Assembly (NCBI GenBank): GCA_949316235.1
Contig: OX438747.1
Location: forward strand, 2,418,501-2,482,500
Direction of reading: 5' to 3'
DNA: 64,000 bases
Source of the DNA: Oegoconia quadripuncta
Lineage: Eukaryota > Arthropoda > Insecta > Lepidoptera > Autostichidae
The notes under the pieces are model-generated. The model made no database searches and was not told the DNA's origin. It saw only the letters and a list, made by a program, of their open reading frames with translations. Of this stretch, positions 1 to 11,800 are shown in pieces (positions within the stretch are counted from its first letter, which is position 1; every line of letters begins with the position of its first letter). A program made the translations under genes and the position numbers.

Positions 1-200
1 TATTCTACCGATATACCAAATTTCACTCACTGCCCGCGTCGGTTTTTCCCGACACTTACAACCTTGGGATCTTCAAGTCTAGAGTGAATAGGCATTTACT
101 GGGTGCGCGTGATACATCTTCGGCTACATCGTCACTTTCCATCAGGTGAGATTGTAGCCAAACGCGAAACCAGTTTTTAATAATAAAAAAAAAAAAAAAC
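1..200 (+). mobile_element. jockey-like LINE, 3' end of ORF2 and tail
   Basis: From about 32 to 149 the frame reads [19 protein letters not shown]...SLSIR and then TGA, the C terminus of a non-LTR reverse transcriptase polyprotein. A short 3' UTR and an A-rich tail follow, ending near 200. The same family, minus strand, is at 43669-44740 with nearly the same C-terminal peptide. The element runs off the left edge. Confidence 0.8.
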
Positions 201-400
201 CGTCAAACCGCCGTGATTGAGCAACAAACAAAGATCCAAACTTTCGCATTTATAACATTAGATTAGATTCGCTAGGTTAGGTTAGATTTTTCAAAATAGC
301 GGCACATATTAAAACTTGTGTTTTGGTAGAATACACTTATATGAAAAAAATATGTCAAATAACATGGGGTCCTAAAGTATCAGGACAATAATAATAATAT

Positions 401-630
401 CCTTGGACACATACAGACAGCGCCATCTAGTTCCACACTAAGCAACTAGACTTGTGTTGTGGATACCAGATGGTTGATACACTACACAAATACATATTTT
501 TTTTGTGAAAAACATCCATACCTCGGGTACACTTGTCCGTATTCATCACACAAATATGTCAATAGCGGGATTCGAACCCGCGACCTTTTGGTATAGCAGC
601 AGAGTTTCTAACCACTACACCAAACGGTCG
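401..630 (-). mobile_element. SINE family A (tRNA-headed)
   Basis: Read on the minus strand, the head at 630 has a tRNA-like A box (tggtgtagtggttag) and B box (ggttcgaatcc). The body is shared with other copies (gatggttgatac... and ccatctagttccacactaag). No acceptor-stem pairing is seen, so this is a SINE, not a tRNA gene. Other copies lie near 7769, 9751, 16378, 23948, 43095, 44728 and 45530. Confidence 0.85.
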
Positions 631-639
631 GCAACTTGT

Positions 640-737
640 TGGGCCAGTGTGGTGAATTATGGTCCCATACTCCCTCATTATACGAGGCCTATATCCCTGC
701 AGTGGGATGTTTACAGGCTAAGATGATGATGATGACA
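640..737 (+). mobile_element. RTE-like LINE 3' end with GATGAT tail
   Basis: The segment gaggcctatatccctgcagt followed by gggatgtttacaggct and (gat)n is the characteristic 3' end of RTE-type LINEs in Lepidoptera. It is 5'-truncated and directly abuts SINE A. Confidence 0.7.
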
Positions 738-1899
738 CCAAAAACTTGTATAAAGCTAAATATCTTCGAAACGGCTTTCATTAAACGTGTAATCTTTAAT
801 ATAAAAAAACGCGTTCAAATTGGACCATGCATTACTGAGTTACGTCTTGACAAAGACTGGACACACACAATTCTGTCAAAGTTTTTCCGTCGAGGTTTGA
901 AAAATATGAACTAAGTCTCCATCTTCAAGACCACATTCACAAATTGTAGGGCCTCGAACCCTAAGTTCATACAAAATATATTTGAATAGAACACGGATTA
1001 TTGACGCTACGCTTCTCGCCTTTTTAATGAATTTTCAATTTTTTTAATTCGCATACAATCTTATAGCTTTCACCTCTTTAGTCGTCGAAAACTAACTAAA
1101 GAGAATATAATTACTGCCACGGTCTCGTGAATAGTTCCAAATTCAAATAATATGGTGTGAAATTATTTTTTTACAATCTGCAATTTTATTGATTCCGAAT
1201 ACAAAATAACTCTATTTCCTGGAGACTTCAAATGCATATGACGCTTAATTTCATATTGAAATCTTAAAAATCTGTATCAATAATAAATTCCTAGACTACG
1301 GAAATAGAATATAAAAGCCTGTAGTAGGTATTCCAATTTTAGACGTACGACTTGATACAAGTCTGCGTAAACGGGTGAAGGACGTCTAGATATGTCATGC
1401 CTATGTTAATGTCAGAGTAGTGCCAGCTCAGAACCACGGGCCGGTCTAGCGGTCAAGGTGAACTGCACGCGTGCAAGGTGTTTATTAGGGTTACCACGAC
1501 GATCATGTAAACAAAGTGGATTATCATAATTATAAACCAATGCAAGTTGTGTCATGGAAAAGGAATGTTTCTCAAATTCATATGTATTTTTTCGCAAAAA
1601 TTAAATAAAAGGTTGCCGACACATGTGCAATCAGAAGACAGAAAATAGTGATTTTGAAAATGGAATTAATAAAACTCCAGGAAGTGTCATTACTTTCATT
1701 CTTTATAGGTAATTTGAATTTCGAACTATCAATGTCTGTGACTGTATTTCTGGAAGACTAAAGAGGTGAGCAATATAAGGTTCTATGCAAATTTAAAAAG
1801 TTAATTCGGTAAAATAAACGGCAATCTTTGCAATATTAATATTGGTGTTCTAAGCTAATATAATTTTATTCAATTATTTCTTTATTTCGACCCCAGACT
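738..1899. other. AT-rich DNA, nothing recognised
   Basis: No open frame, repeat family or structured element that I can support. Confidence 0.5.
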
Positions 1900-2130
1900 A
1901 ATTAAAGAAAGAAATAAGGTATGTATATAAGTAGGAAAAAGAAGTTTCCCACTTCTCCCCTCGGCAAATGGGAGTGTGGCCAATGAAATGCAAAGCGGTA
2001 CTGAGGCCAACCTTATGGGGATGGAGATTGAGGGATCTCGGCCTCCCGATTTCGTATACTCCACGGGCTGCACCTGAGTGCATTGAGAAGGCGGTAGCAA
2101 AAGCAAGATACTAAAGCTCGAAAATTGTGA
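1900..2130. repeat. dispersed repeat (aaagaagtttcccacttc family)
   Basis: The block with gaagtttcccacttc, cctcggcaaatggg and gccaatgaaatgcaaa recurs at 18930-19040. Class unknown. Confidence 0.55.
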
Positions 2131-2389
2131 AGATTCGAGATCAATCACGTAAGTATTTATTATTATGTATTTTAGTATATAGGCTTTTATATTATGTATT
2201 TATTGTGTGTAATATCTATATATTTTTTGGTCTTATAAAATAGTCCTATAATCAAACTATTATTGCTATAAATCTTAATGTTTTGTCTATTGTCAATTGT
2301 GTTCCTATAAACAGTGATGTTTTGTTAACGTATTGTTCTATATTTTAAGTATCGCTCTTTGAATGCAATAAAAAACTTTAAATTCGTTT

Positions 2390-2530
2390 TTCATTCCGAG
2401 GGTTTGCTGGTAGAAATCTCTTACAGAGATAAGCTCGCCTTTTGTGTATTGTAATTTCTGTCCTATGTTTGTTTAATGTATATTTGTATACTTATATATG
2501 CAATAAAGTGTTAAAATAAATAAATTAATT
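2390..2530 (+). mobile_element. LINE 3' UTR and tail
   Basis: Ends in gcaataaagtgttaaaataa followed by an ataaatt-rich tail. The minus-strand sequence at 21440-21530 matches it (cactttattgcatatacata, aggacagaaag), so both are 5'-truncated tails of one LINE family. Confidence 0.6.
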
Positions 2531-5500
2531 AATAATATAGAATATATTACTACCAACAACAGTTGGATTGTGATTATTTACCATGACAGCAGGGTATCGG
2601 ATTATCGAAGGTCTAGCCAATCAATGGGGTCTTTCCTTGGCGTGACCAATTAACAGTGGGAAATTATCAGTGATCGATAATTATTGTCAACAAACTATCA
2701 CTTACTCTCAATGACACAGGATCTCGGTACAAAGCAAAATTACCATGACATGCCATAAAATTAAAACCTGTTACGAACACCCATTTGAAATTCAAAACGA
2801 CTCGCATATTCCTTAAAGTGTAATTCACAAAGCAACTTGACGCCACAAAAGCCAGAAAATACCGTATAATACATGTGTGACATATTCGATATGCAAGCGT
2901 CAGTCATTTTATGTAATAACATACTCGTATTCTTTCTAAATCGGAAACTTCATAGAGCGCATTCCTGTATCATTTTACGGCAGCCATCTTTTATAAAAAA
3001 GGCTTCTGGAGCTCCCGAAATAGCTATTTGGAGTTCCAAGCTCGAAAACGATTAATCCTAACCCAATCGGCCATCGAAATCAACGAACACCCGGAATTTC
3101 GGTTTCCAACACCTTTCATCAAGACATGCCCAAGTTGAGACCACTACATGAAGATATCCCAAATTCCACCCAAGCGTGGTAACAGTGAGGTAATAAATAA
3201 TAAATTCAATACCTCAGGTTTCTTATTTGACTGGTCGAGTAAGTACCTAGGCGAGATTTTGAGCTATAAATCAAGAGCTTCCGCCCCGAGAGATCAACCA
3301 TTAAAGGTGATTAGCTGCGCGGGCGCGGGTTGAACCAAATTATACGGTCTGGCCGCGGTTTGGGCCACAAAAATGTTGTGCGGTCATTATCCCGAGTGAA
3401 TTCGAGAGCACGTGCGGCTGAGAGCCACGCTTGGTACAATTTTAATGATTGTGTTTCTTGAACTGAGTGTAGAAACAAAAATGTATTTTAATAATTCTCA
3501 TTATTTGCTACACCAACACCAAACTTCAAACTCATGATTTCATTTACTGGTTAGAGTTAAACTTGAAAGTCGTATGCGGGAATAGCCCAGATCGAGATGT
3601 GTCACATGGAGCCAATACGTGGTTGGTATTACCTATGGAAATGGTTGATGGTATTAATCTAATTAATCTAATGAAGTACATTTGTTAAGATGAAATTGCG
3701 TATAGTGTTTAAAGAAGTTCATAAAATAAAATTCTAAATAAAATATAACTGCTAATTAAAATGTGTACAGCACGAGTAGACACAATAGGTCATAATAATA
3801 CGTGATGTCAAGATATTTCAAAATTGTTAGACTTCGCTACACCAGCCAGCATTGAATTACCTTGTTGAATAGATGCGAATCAGTAAAATGTTGACATTGC
3901 GGACTAAGAAAAATTTCAAGAACCGCAGCAAAACATCACACGAGAGTTTGTTGTGACGGCTGCCCGCCTCGCGCTCTCGACAAAATAGCCCATTTAAGAT
4001 TTCGTACATGCAAAAAGTTCATCCGTTTACTTGTAATAATTGGTTTAATATATATTTCATGTCGTGTTTAACTCAGGTTTGACAAACTACAAGCTATGAT
4101 TTTATTTCTTTGTTATTAATTGCATTCTGCAACAATTGGATTATGATCACTGTTAATCTCAATCCCCTTGCATTTGATTACCTCAAAGGTCCACCTCGTT
4201 ATTATTCTTATATGCGAATGGAATATTTACCGATATGCATGATGAATATGAATATTTGTTTTATGAGCATGAGTCTGTTGCGTATGAATACTTTATTCTG
4301 TGTCATCCAAGCGTGTGTCGTTGTTTAATAATTGTATATAATTAATTTGTTTACAATATAATGTTACTGAATAAGAGTAGTCATAGTCACTTCTTCGACA
4401 ATAATTATTTGATCAATGTAGTCATTTAGATGACGACACGACGGTCGAATTCAGAAATTTGTAGAAGATGAGTTAGGTAAATGCAAAGTAAAAGAATTAT
4501 AAGGCAATATTTACTATTAAGTTTTGTATGTATCTAAACTTGAAGTTACTTAACATGTTTTAATGTAACTTATGATAATTGTTTAATGGGCGATTACTTG
4601 ATGGAGATAACTAACTTTAAAAGGCATTACTGATTTTTTAATCTCCAGTTAACTCGATAATTATATCTCCTAGCATCACAAAGATCCTTTCTGTTTAGAC
4701 AATTCAAAATAACTTTAATACGTCTTTTCTTAACTTTAGAAACTTAACGGTTCTTGAAACCTCCGTGCATTTGATTACCTCAAATGTCCACCTCGTTAAA
4801 TGATTTTGAAGGGCGAATTTTTCGTTATATTTGGATTATATGAGATTTGATTTCTTCCTTAATAATTCAAGAGGTAATTTTTGTTTCTCGTTACTTATCT
4901 GAAGACTGGACTTACTAATACTTATCTGAAGCTACTGAAGAAGGACTGGAGTATTTATCTGAAGCTCTCGAACATGGAGATTTTTTTAATCTACACGAAT
5001 TAAGTAGTACATATAATCCTATCACCTTGTTCTAGAGCCGCCTTGCACCCAGGCGATGTCTTTTTGGGTGACCATTACAATACAGGTCTTAAGTCAAACA
5101 ACTTTATTAATAAGTGACTCTAAATTTGGTATTCTTGTGGTTCAATATTTTTACAATATCTTAGTATTTGAAATAACCTTCCACATGACCTTCCTTCCTA
5201 GTTTGAAATTACAACATTTTGGATTAATCTACACCTCCCAAACTAAGAAAATGTCAATATGGTGTGTGAACAATTTGACTTCCTTGATTTGAATTCATTT
5301 GAACGATAAATGTAAGTAGTAAAAGAATGAAGGTGTTGAAATTTCAATGTCTTTTACGATGGCAATATTAGGACAATTTGTTATGTAATTCAAACATAAA
5401 AATATTCATTCACAGTTGCACGAGGGAACCATTAACGAGCTCCTATTGGAACGCGATAGTAACAGGGGCAGGCCCGGGCCCCACAAAATCAAACGCTGGT

Positions 5501-7020
5501 CCCAGATTTTTACGTACACAGCTACAAGTTACGGAGCCTCAAATACCCGGGCTAGCTTCCGAAGTATCTACTCTCTCACAAACCTGATTTTGAAATAAAT
5601 AAATAGCTTAGGCAGTCGCTATATTTTTCGATCAGCTGTGTTTGTATTCATACGAGACTATCTACACACAAAAGCAATAAGTAATAATGTAAGCTATGTT
5701 ACTCTATTGTACTATTCTATTATTATACTTACCAATTTTGTGCGAACGATCGGTGCCCGTCGTCAGTCAAAAATGCGCCCAAAATATTTTGTTCGCGTTA
5801 AGGAAATGTTTTTCGCGAAGTACAAAACCCTTTTTTGACGTTTCGTAATTTCTAACGCACGCAACTCGTAAAAAATCTACAAAATTATAGTCCACACAAC
5901 AGTCTTTTAGTTTTGCCAGAGAGATTCCCGTCAGTAATATTGGAGTACACAAAAATTAACGTAAAAACCACTACAACACAAAACACAATTCGGTCACCGA
6001 GCAAAAGTACTCCCACTCGCGGCTGATCTTTCTTTCTGGCATAATTTTATTTTGTTTGGCATCACGCTGGATTGGTATACGAAAAATGAAACGGCAATAT
6101 AAAGACCGCTTAGGATTGAAAGAGACAAAACGTGTTCGTCAGCTTGTGTCCGTGACAATTGCGCGCTGACGCCATCTTGCACCAGTGTTACCAATGTGGA
6201 ATATAACGTTTCGTTTCACGAAGTTAATATTAGGTATATTTAATGTTTCCCAAATTATTTCCACTTAAAGTGTTTATTAATATAATTTCAGTTTTAATTA
6301 ATGTAATTGTATTTTCTCTAGGAGGCCCTAGCCCTTCCTTATTTAAAGTAATGTCCTGTTTTAAACGTTTATAATTATTATTATTCATTTATAATTATTT
6401 ACTGGAATGAAACGTAATGTATACTTAAAAATAATAATATATTTCCCGCGTAAAACTTAACATAACCTATTAAAAATTGTATAGTTTTTTAAAAATACGA
6501 AATAGGTTTAGGTTATATTTTCTGAAGTTTCTATGTAGGATTTTGTTTCGTATATCTAAATAATTATATATGTAAATTGTAGAAGTTTTAAAGACCGTTT
6601 TGGGGTTGTGTAGTCAAATTGGCTTACTAAAAACGGAACCACTATTTATCGTAGATTCCGTAGAGTCATTTAATTATGAAATTATTTATTTGATTGCGCT
6701 TTTCATTTTACAATCCGTTTTTGACTTTTTATAGATCCAACTGTCACTTTCAATATTTTTTTAAATAAGAACGGGAATGGGTTTCTGTATTTTTCTAAAC
6801 CACATACTTCAAAATTCTGAAAAAATAAATATATCTGTTTTTCTCAGGGTTCAGAATTGCAATATAACGTGTTTTAACGACGTTCCCATTATAGGAGATG
6901 ATAATTTTTAATACGTTGTGGTTACAGATACCGATTATCGGCCAGTTGCTTCCAGTATAAGAAGATCTCGCTACGTTCAAATTTCCGATAAGGTCTCTCA
7001 GCCAGCTTTCACTGGTAGTG
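2531..7020. other. AT-rich intergenic DNA
   Basis: No supported gene. A GC-richer island at 5410-5560 and a segment at 5750-6195 carrying caagatggcg (minus strand) are noted, but neither has a convincing gene structure. Confidence 0.45.
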
Positions 7021-7075
7021 TTCTACTGTCGTCGTGCTGTTGCATTGACTGTACCTAGGCATTCACGAAAGTACC

Positions 7076-7222
7076 ATGATCGACTTTATGTTAAACAGTG
7101 AGGACCATTGGGACCTCGTGTTGGAACATATAAAGTCGATCATGAAACACAAAGAAGAGCACGAAAAAGCGCTGGAAGCGGAAGAGCGCGAGCTAGCCGC
7201 GCTTTCCGGAGGGGCCACCTAA
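7076..7222 (+). mobile_element. R1/I-type LINE, C-terminal end of ORF2
   Basis: A 48-residue frame, MIDFMLNSEDHWDLVLEHIK followed by a run of charged residues (KHKEEHEKALEAEEREL) and a stop, resembles the Glu/Lys-rich C terminus of R1-clade LINE polyproteins. The following 220 bases (7223-7440) are a G+C-rich 3' UTR with stable inverted repeats, ending in an A-rich tail at about 7425-7440. The assignment rests on tail character only. Confidence 0.5.
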
Positions 7223-7463
7223 AGGCTGCCCGATACCTTAACAGAAGTTAAGGTATAGAGCAGCTGGAGGGCACCTGACAGCTGTCTGAAGTAGTGCACC
7301 CAAGTTCCAGGCAGCTGCCGTAAAGGTGTGGCTAATAGGCGGAGTTTTAGCCGGTACGAGTCCGGCACTACCTTCGGGAGGATATGGCCTCGGATATGAG
7401 GATTTCTCCACCTTCCCGAAAAATTAAAAAAAAACGGCATTTACAGATGCCTTAAAAATTTTA

Positions 7464-7767
7464 AACCGCCTCAGTGAATCAATGTAAACAACATAGGGTT
7501 TACTAATCGGAAGTCGCGAGTTCGATCCCCAGCGGGGTACATGTCTAGTACTCGGTTAGGTAGGTGGTAAGGCACTTTAAATGTCCGCCTGGGTCGCTAC
7601 TACCATCTGATCTAAATCTGCCGTCAAGCAGCATTGTTGTGTTCCGGTTGTCAGAGATAAGACAGCCAGTCCCCCAGATAAGATGGAGTTCCCATGTCAG
7701 TAGGTTTCCACCTTCGGCCTCATCTTCACTTAACATCAGGTGTGATTGAGATCTAATCCGTTGTGCA
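7464..7767 (+). mobile_element. SINE family C (tRNA-headed)
   Basis: Head like ccgcctccgtggctcaatg with B box ggttcgatcccc; body with tggttggtggtagggc, gttccggttgtcagagataa, gtcccccaaat and tgaggtcaagt. At least ten more copies occur in the window. Here the 3' end is replaced by SINE A at 7769. Confidence 0.85.
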
Positions 7768-7768
7768 T

Positions 7769-8016
7769 ACCAGATGGTTGATAAACTACACAAATACATT
7801 TTTTTTCTAAATAAATTCATAAATAAATGAAAAACATCCATAACTCGGGAGCACACTAATTTTGTAAATAAATACTTATTATAAATGAAAACATCGTAAC
7901 TCGGGTACACATGTCCGTATTCATCATACAAACATATTATGTCCCTAGCGAGATTCGAACCTGCGACCTTTTGGTATAGCATTCAGAATTTTTAACCACT
8001 GCACCAAACAGGTCGT
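7769..8016 (-). mobile_element. SINE family A
   Basis: Minus-strand copy with tRNA-like head at 8016, internally duplicated in the middle (the aaaacatc..taactcggg segment occurs twice). Confidence 0.8.
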
Positions 8017-8184
8017 CGTAATCATACTGTTAAAGGTAACCCACTTCCAGTTATTCAATTGTCATCACAACACAATATCATGATGTCATTGAGCTGGTCT
8101 AATGACGGAGCCGGAAGGTTGCCAGAGTAACTATAAATAATGCCATCAATCGAGTTTGGACGATTTATTCACGTAGTTTGTATC

Positions 8185-8340
8185 TGCATCCCTATGTAAT
8201 ACCGCACAAACTACCTATTTCAAATGTACTGTCCCTACACCCAAAGGTTGCATGGAAGAGATCGCTTTTAGTGATAAGGTCGCCAAATTGTATTGTCGTC
8301 AATGCATAATCCGTTGAGTGTGTTTTTTATTAAAGACTAA
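8185..8340 (+). mobile_element. LINE 3' UTR fragment
   Basis: Shares ataccgcacaa, cctatttcaaatgtactgtc, ggaagagatc and gtgataaggtcgccaaat with the minus-strand LINE at 14795-15480 and with 40055-40175. Confidence 0.65.
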
Positions 8341-8669
8341 CCGACGTGACAGATTTATAATCATGTTCGTTGAAAATTGGCTGAGCAGTTTCGAATATAT
8401 TTAACTTTTAACACAATTTCGTTTATCTGGATGATAATCGCACGTTTTCTCAAGGGTTCTCTACTAAGCGGTTGCCATTAAATAGCATTGTATACTTACG
8501 TGTCATATATCATTCGATGAAATAAGTCAGGCAACCCGAGTATCTCACCTTGAAAACAACATGCACCGCTCTATAACTAGGGCTGCCAATTGCCATCCTG
8601 CGCTGACATTAATGAATGAATTATCCGAAATAAAATATTTTGATTTGATTTGATTAATCCTTATTTTAC

Positions 8670-8882
8670 ACAATGTCCGCCTGGCTAGCTACCACCATCT
8701 TATCTAAATCTGCCGCCAAACAGCAATGTTAATAGCATTGTTGTGTTCCGGTTGTCAGAGATAAGATAGCCAGTCCCCCAAATGTGTTGGGGTTTCCGGG
8801 TCAGTACGCTTCCACCTTCGACCTCATCTTCACTTAACATCAGGTGTGATTGAGGTCAAGTACGAATCCGATGCATAACCTA
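8670..8882 (+). mobile_element. SINE family C, 5'-truncated
   Basis: Starts inside the body at atgtccgcctgg and ends at its tail. It is joined tail to tail to the minus copy at 8897-9150, forming an inverted pair. Confidence 0.8.
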
Positions 8883-8896
8883 TTTTCCTTCTTAAA

Positions 8897-9150
8897 TTTT
8901 TTTTTATGCATAACGGGTTGGTACTTGACCTCAATCACACCTGATGTTAAGTGAAGATGAGATCGAAGGTGGAAGCGTACTGACCCGGTAAAACCATCAC
9001 ATTTGGAGGACTGGCTATCTTATCTCTGACAACCGGAACACAGCAATGCTATTAACATTGCTGCTTGGCGGCAGATTTAGATAAGATGGTGGTAGCTAGC
9101 TAGGCGGACATTTAAAAACTATGTTGTTTACATTGAGCCACGGAGGCGAT
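8897..9150 (-). mobile_element. SINE family C, inverted partner
   Basis: Minus-strand copy beginning at a T-run (its A-tail) and ending at the tRNA-like head (gccacggaggcg). With 8670-8882 it can form a long hairpin. Confidence 0.8.
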
Positions 9151-9399
9151 TAATTATGCTTGATCTCAGTCAATAGTCTTATGCCCGTGTTTCAGAATGT
9201 TGATCAGGCGTAGATCTGCGCTCGAGCATAGTTATAAAGAGATGCCGCTATACAAATTACATAAAGCTGTCCCTTTTTAACTGTCCTCAAGTGAAGATCT
9301 CTGCTTGAGTAACATTCTGTAATATGGGCCTTAAAGCGCAGTGTAGTGCTTCGAACGCGGTCGGTCACTGCGCACTGCGCTCCATGTCTCGTTGACAAA

Positions 9400-9748
9400 C
9401 CTTTTTTTTTTTTAGTTTTATTTTCTCCTCTAGGAGAAGGCAAAGGGATCTAGCCCATAACAGCCATGTCTTATTTATCTTATTTCTTCAGTTTGTAAGT
9501 CAGTCTCAGTCAAAACAAGTAATTCGTCGTATACTTAGCGTATACAGAGTCCAGTCACGGTCAAGTCATTCGTCAGGAACCCGAAAGCTCCGTTACGCAC
9601 TTTAATTTACACTTTCCTTCACTTTTACACCATCACTAACGATTGCTGCACAATATTCTGCCGTTATTAAGCTTCAAAAGTCAGAATGCACAAATTATAA
9701 GAATTATAAAGAAAAATGCTACTTCACTCGCCGAGTTCCCGCCAAAAA
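9400..9748 (-). mobile_element. retroposon family D (SINE-like), copy 1
   Basis: Minus-strand non-coding element of about 350 bases. Its 5' end is TTTTTGGCGGGAACTCGG (complement of 9731-9748) and its 3' end is a tail with ttctcctagaggagaa and poly-A (T-run at 9404-9416). The same 5' end occurs at 14152 and 21247. It lacks the aagtggcagaatgctt..tcttgtggg segment present in the other two copies. Confidence 0.7.
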
Positions 9749-9750
9749 AT

Positions 9751-9900
9751 GTGTTCCCGAGTTATGATGTTTTTCATTTATATATTTACAAAAAAAAAAT
9801 GTATTTGTGTAGTTCAACCATCTGGTATCTATAATACAAGCCTGGTTGCTTAGTGTGGAACTAGATGGCGCTGTGTGTATGTGCAAAGATATTTATTTAT
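9751..9900 (+). mobile_element. SINE family A, 3' half
   Basis: Begins at gtgttcccgagttatg and runs to the end of the family body (agatggcgctgtgtgtatg). The tRNA-like head is missing; it abuts retroposon D. Confidence 0.75.
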
Positions 9901-9914
9901 AGACATTTACTGAT

Positions 9915-10190
9915 AATAGATAGATAAAGATAGATAGATAAAAACGTTTATTCACGCACAGTGCATACAACAAAAATAGAAAACAATAAACCCCATGTAA
10001 TTAACAAACAGAATAAATAAATGAAAGCATAATATACTGACGTACACCATACAAGATTTTCCGAGCGATAGGCTGTACCTACTGTGCACTGAAAGGGCTC
10101 TGACTCAGCATATGCTGCAGTACATACAGTGGTCCATACCACAGCAGGTTATTCTGCCAGTACCACTTACTAAAAAACGCACGCAAATTT
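9915..10190 (-). mobile_element. LINE-type 3' end with GATA tail
   Basis: Starts with a (gata)n-type tail and ttattcacgcacagtgc, as at 49138-49350. Related sequences at 10460-10620 and 11820-12020 share agcgctggttttcag. Confidence 0.5.
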
Positions 10191-10312
10191 CTGTAACGAA
10201 ACCAATGCAATTGTTATACCAATATAATTACTATAGGAAGTTTTATCATTAACATTACTCTCATAATTTTGTAAATCCTATAGGTGTAAATAATATGTAT
10301 AGAATAAGAATG

Positions 10313-10415
10313 GGGATGAGGATGAGGATGAGGATGAGGATGAGGATGAGGATGAGGATGAGGATGAGGATGAGGATGAGGATGAGGATGAGGATGAGGA
10401 GAGGATGAGGATGAG
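10313..10415. repeat. GATGAG hexanucleotide microsatellite
   Basis: About 16 units of gaggat with a few imperfect units at the ends. The minus-strand frame through it reads Leu-Ile repeats and is not a gene. Confidence 0.98.
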
Positions 10416-11109
10416 AAGGAGAATGAGTATAGTTTATTATGAACGCCACAACACTATACAAAAACAAAGACGTAGTAAATTAGAGCTATGCTGTGACGTG
10501 TTGCGGCATGCACAAATGGGTTAGCACTCAGCTCATGCTGCGACGAATCACAGCGCTGGTTTTCAGTGCCCCCAAATGCCCAGTGACGCACGGACGCCAC
10601 GTCAGTTAGAATAATGAGCAAAATAATAATAAATAATTATAGTCGGGTTAGTGTATGTATAGTGTAGTGTAAATATACAAATTAATAATTACGTAATAGT
10701 ATTATATAAATAAATACGTCAGGATATGGATATAGTGAGACTGTGAATGTGTAGACTAGTATAACATAATTAGGATATTGCTTCAAGCCAGTCTGCCGAG
10801 ACGGTCTGTATAGCTCACAACCCTATCTGTAACTAAGCGCCATACAGTCCATGTTACGTAATAGTTGACCACAGCCATGGCCATTCGGTCACTATGGCCC
10901 GACCAGCCAATGGCGTTGCGAACGTGTCTGTGTGGCTGGGAACGCGGTGGTATGCAACCTGTGCATCCAATTCCGGGAAACATAGAGATCCTTCGGGACG
11001 CAACAATTGTTTATCCATAATATTGTTTAGGGTATCATTGCCTAGTTTATAATATTTATGAAATTTCAGTATTTGTTAAAACAAATATTCACCTTTATCA
11101 AGTATATTC

Positions 11110-11800
11110 ACAGATTCACGACAAAAACTTACGACATAAAAGAAACCTCTGTGTGGTACCAAGTAACACTGCGCTACTACACAAGAGTCTGTTCTGCTTA
11201 GCTCCGAAAATCTATAACAAACTGCCAATCGACATTAAGAATTGTGATTTGCTTAAATTTAAACGAGTGTTGTATGCTTTTTTGGTGAATAAGACGTATT
11301 ACAAATTAGAAGATTATTTAGATGATAAGGACATTGCAATGACCTCACAAAAACCTTTAATTTGTTCATATTTTTAATTTTATCGAATTCAATCCAATAT
11401 CCTATTTTTGACATTAATTTAATTTCACATTTATATTCTATTTAACATTTAATTTGAATTGTCATTTTTTATATTTGATTTGGTAAATTAAGGTTTATTT
11501 GGACGATGCAATATATAAACACTTAACTTATTATTATATTTGTTTTTGAATGTGTGTAACTAGTTTGTAGTATTTATGTCCGAAAGAAGTCTGAATTTTT
11601 TAATTTTTTTTTTTTACTTTTGACTTTTATATTTAATTTGTTTTTAATTTCATTATTTAATTTAATCTAAATTTTCTAAATTTTAATAATTATTGCACGC
11701 CATAAAGGCAAATCATGGTTGTTCATTGTTTATAATAGTTTACATCTTTTCTCTGTACCTATGATTAGGCAAATAAATGAATTATGATTATGGTAATGAA
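11110..11800 (+). mobile_element. jockey-like LINE, ORF2 C terminus and 3' UTR
   Basis: The frame to 11377 contains LAPKIYNKLPIDIKNCDLLK and YYKLEDYLDD, typical of the end of jockey-type polyproteins (compare [10 protein letters not shown] at 52330 on the minus strand). An AT-rich 3' UTR follows, ending in aggcaaataaatgaattatg near 11785. Confidence 0.75.

Noticed and set aside
545..630. tRNA gene (minus strand), and similar tRNA-like heads elsewhere (16378, 29225, 42590, 43095, 45700, 47084)
   Set aside because: A and B boxes are present but the acceptor stem does not pair, and each head continues into a shared SINE body.
7545..7982. 145-codon minus frame
   Set aside because: Runs through the fused SINE C and SINE A copies; no independent support.
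10261..10467. Membrane-protein-like frame of Leu-Ile repeats
   Set aside because: It is the translation of the GATGAG microsatellite.
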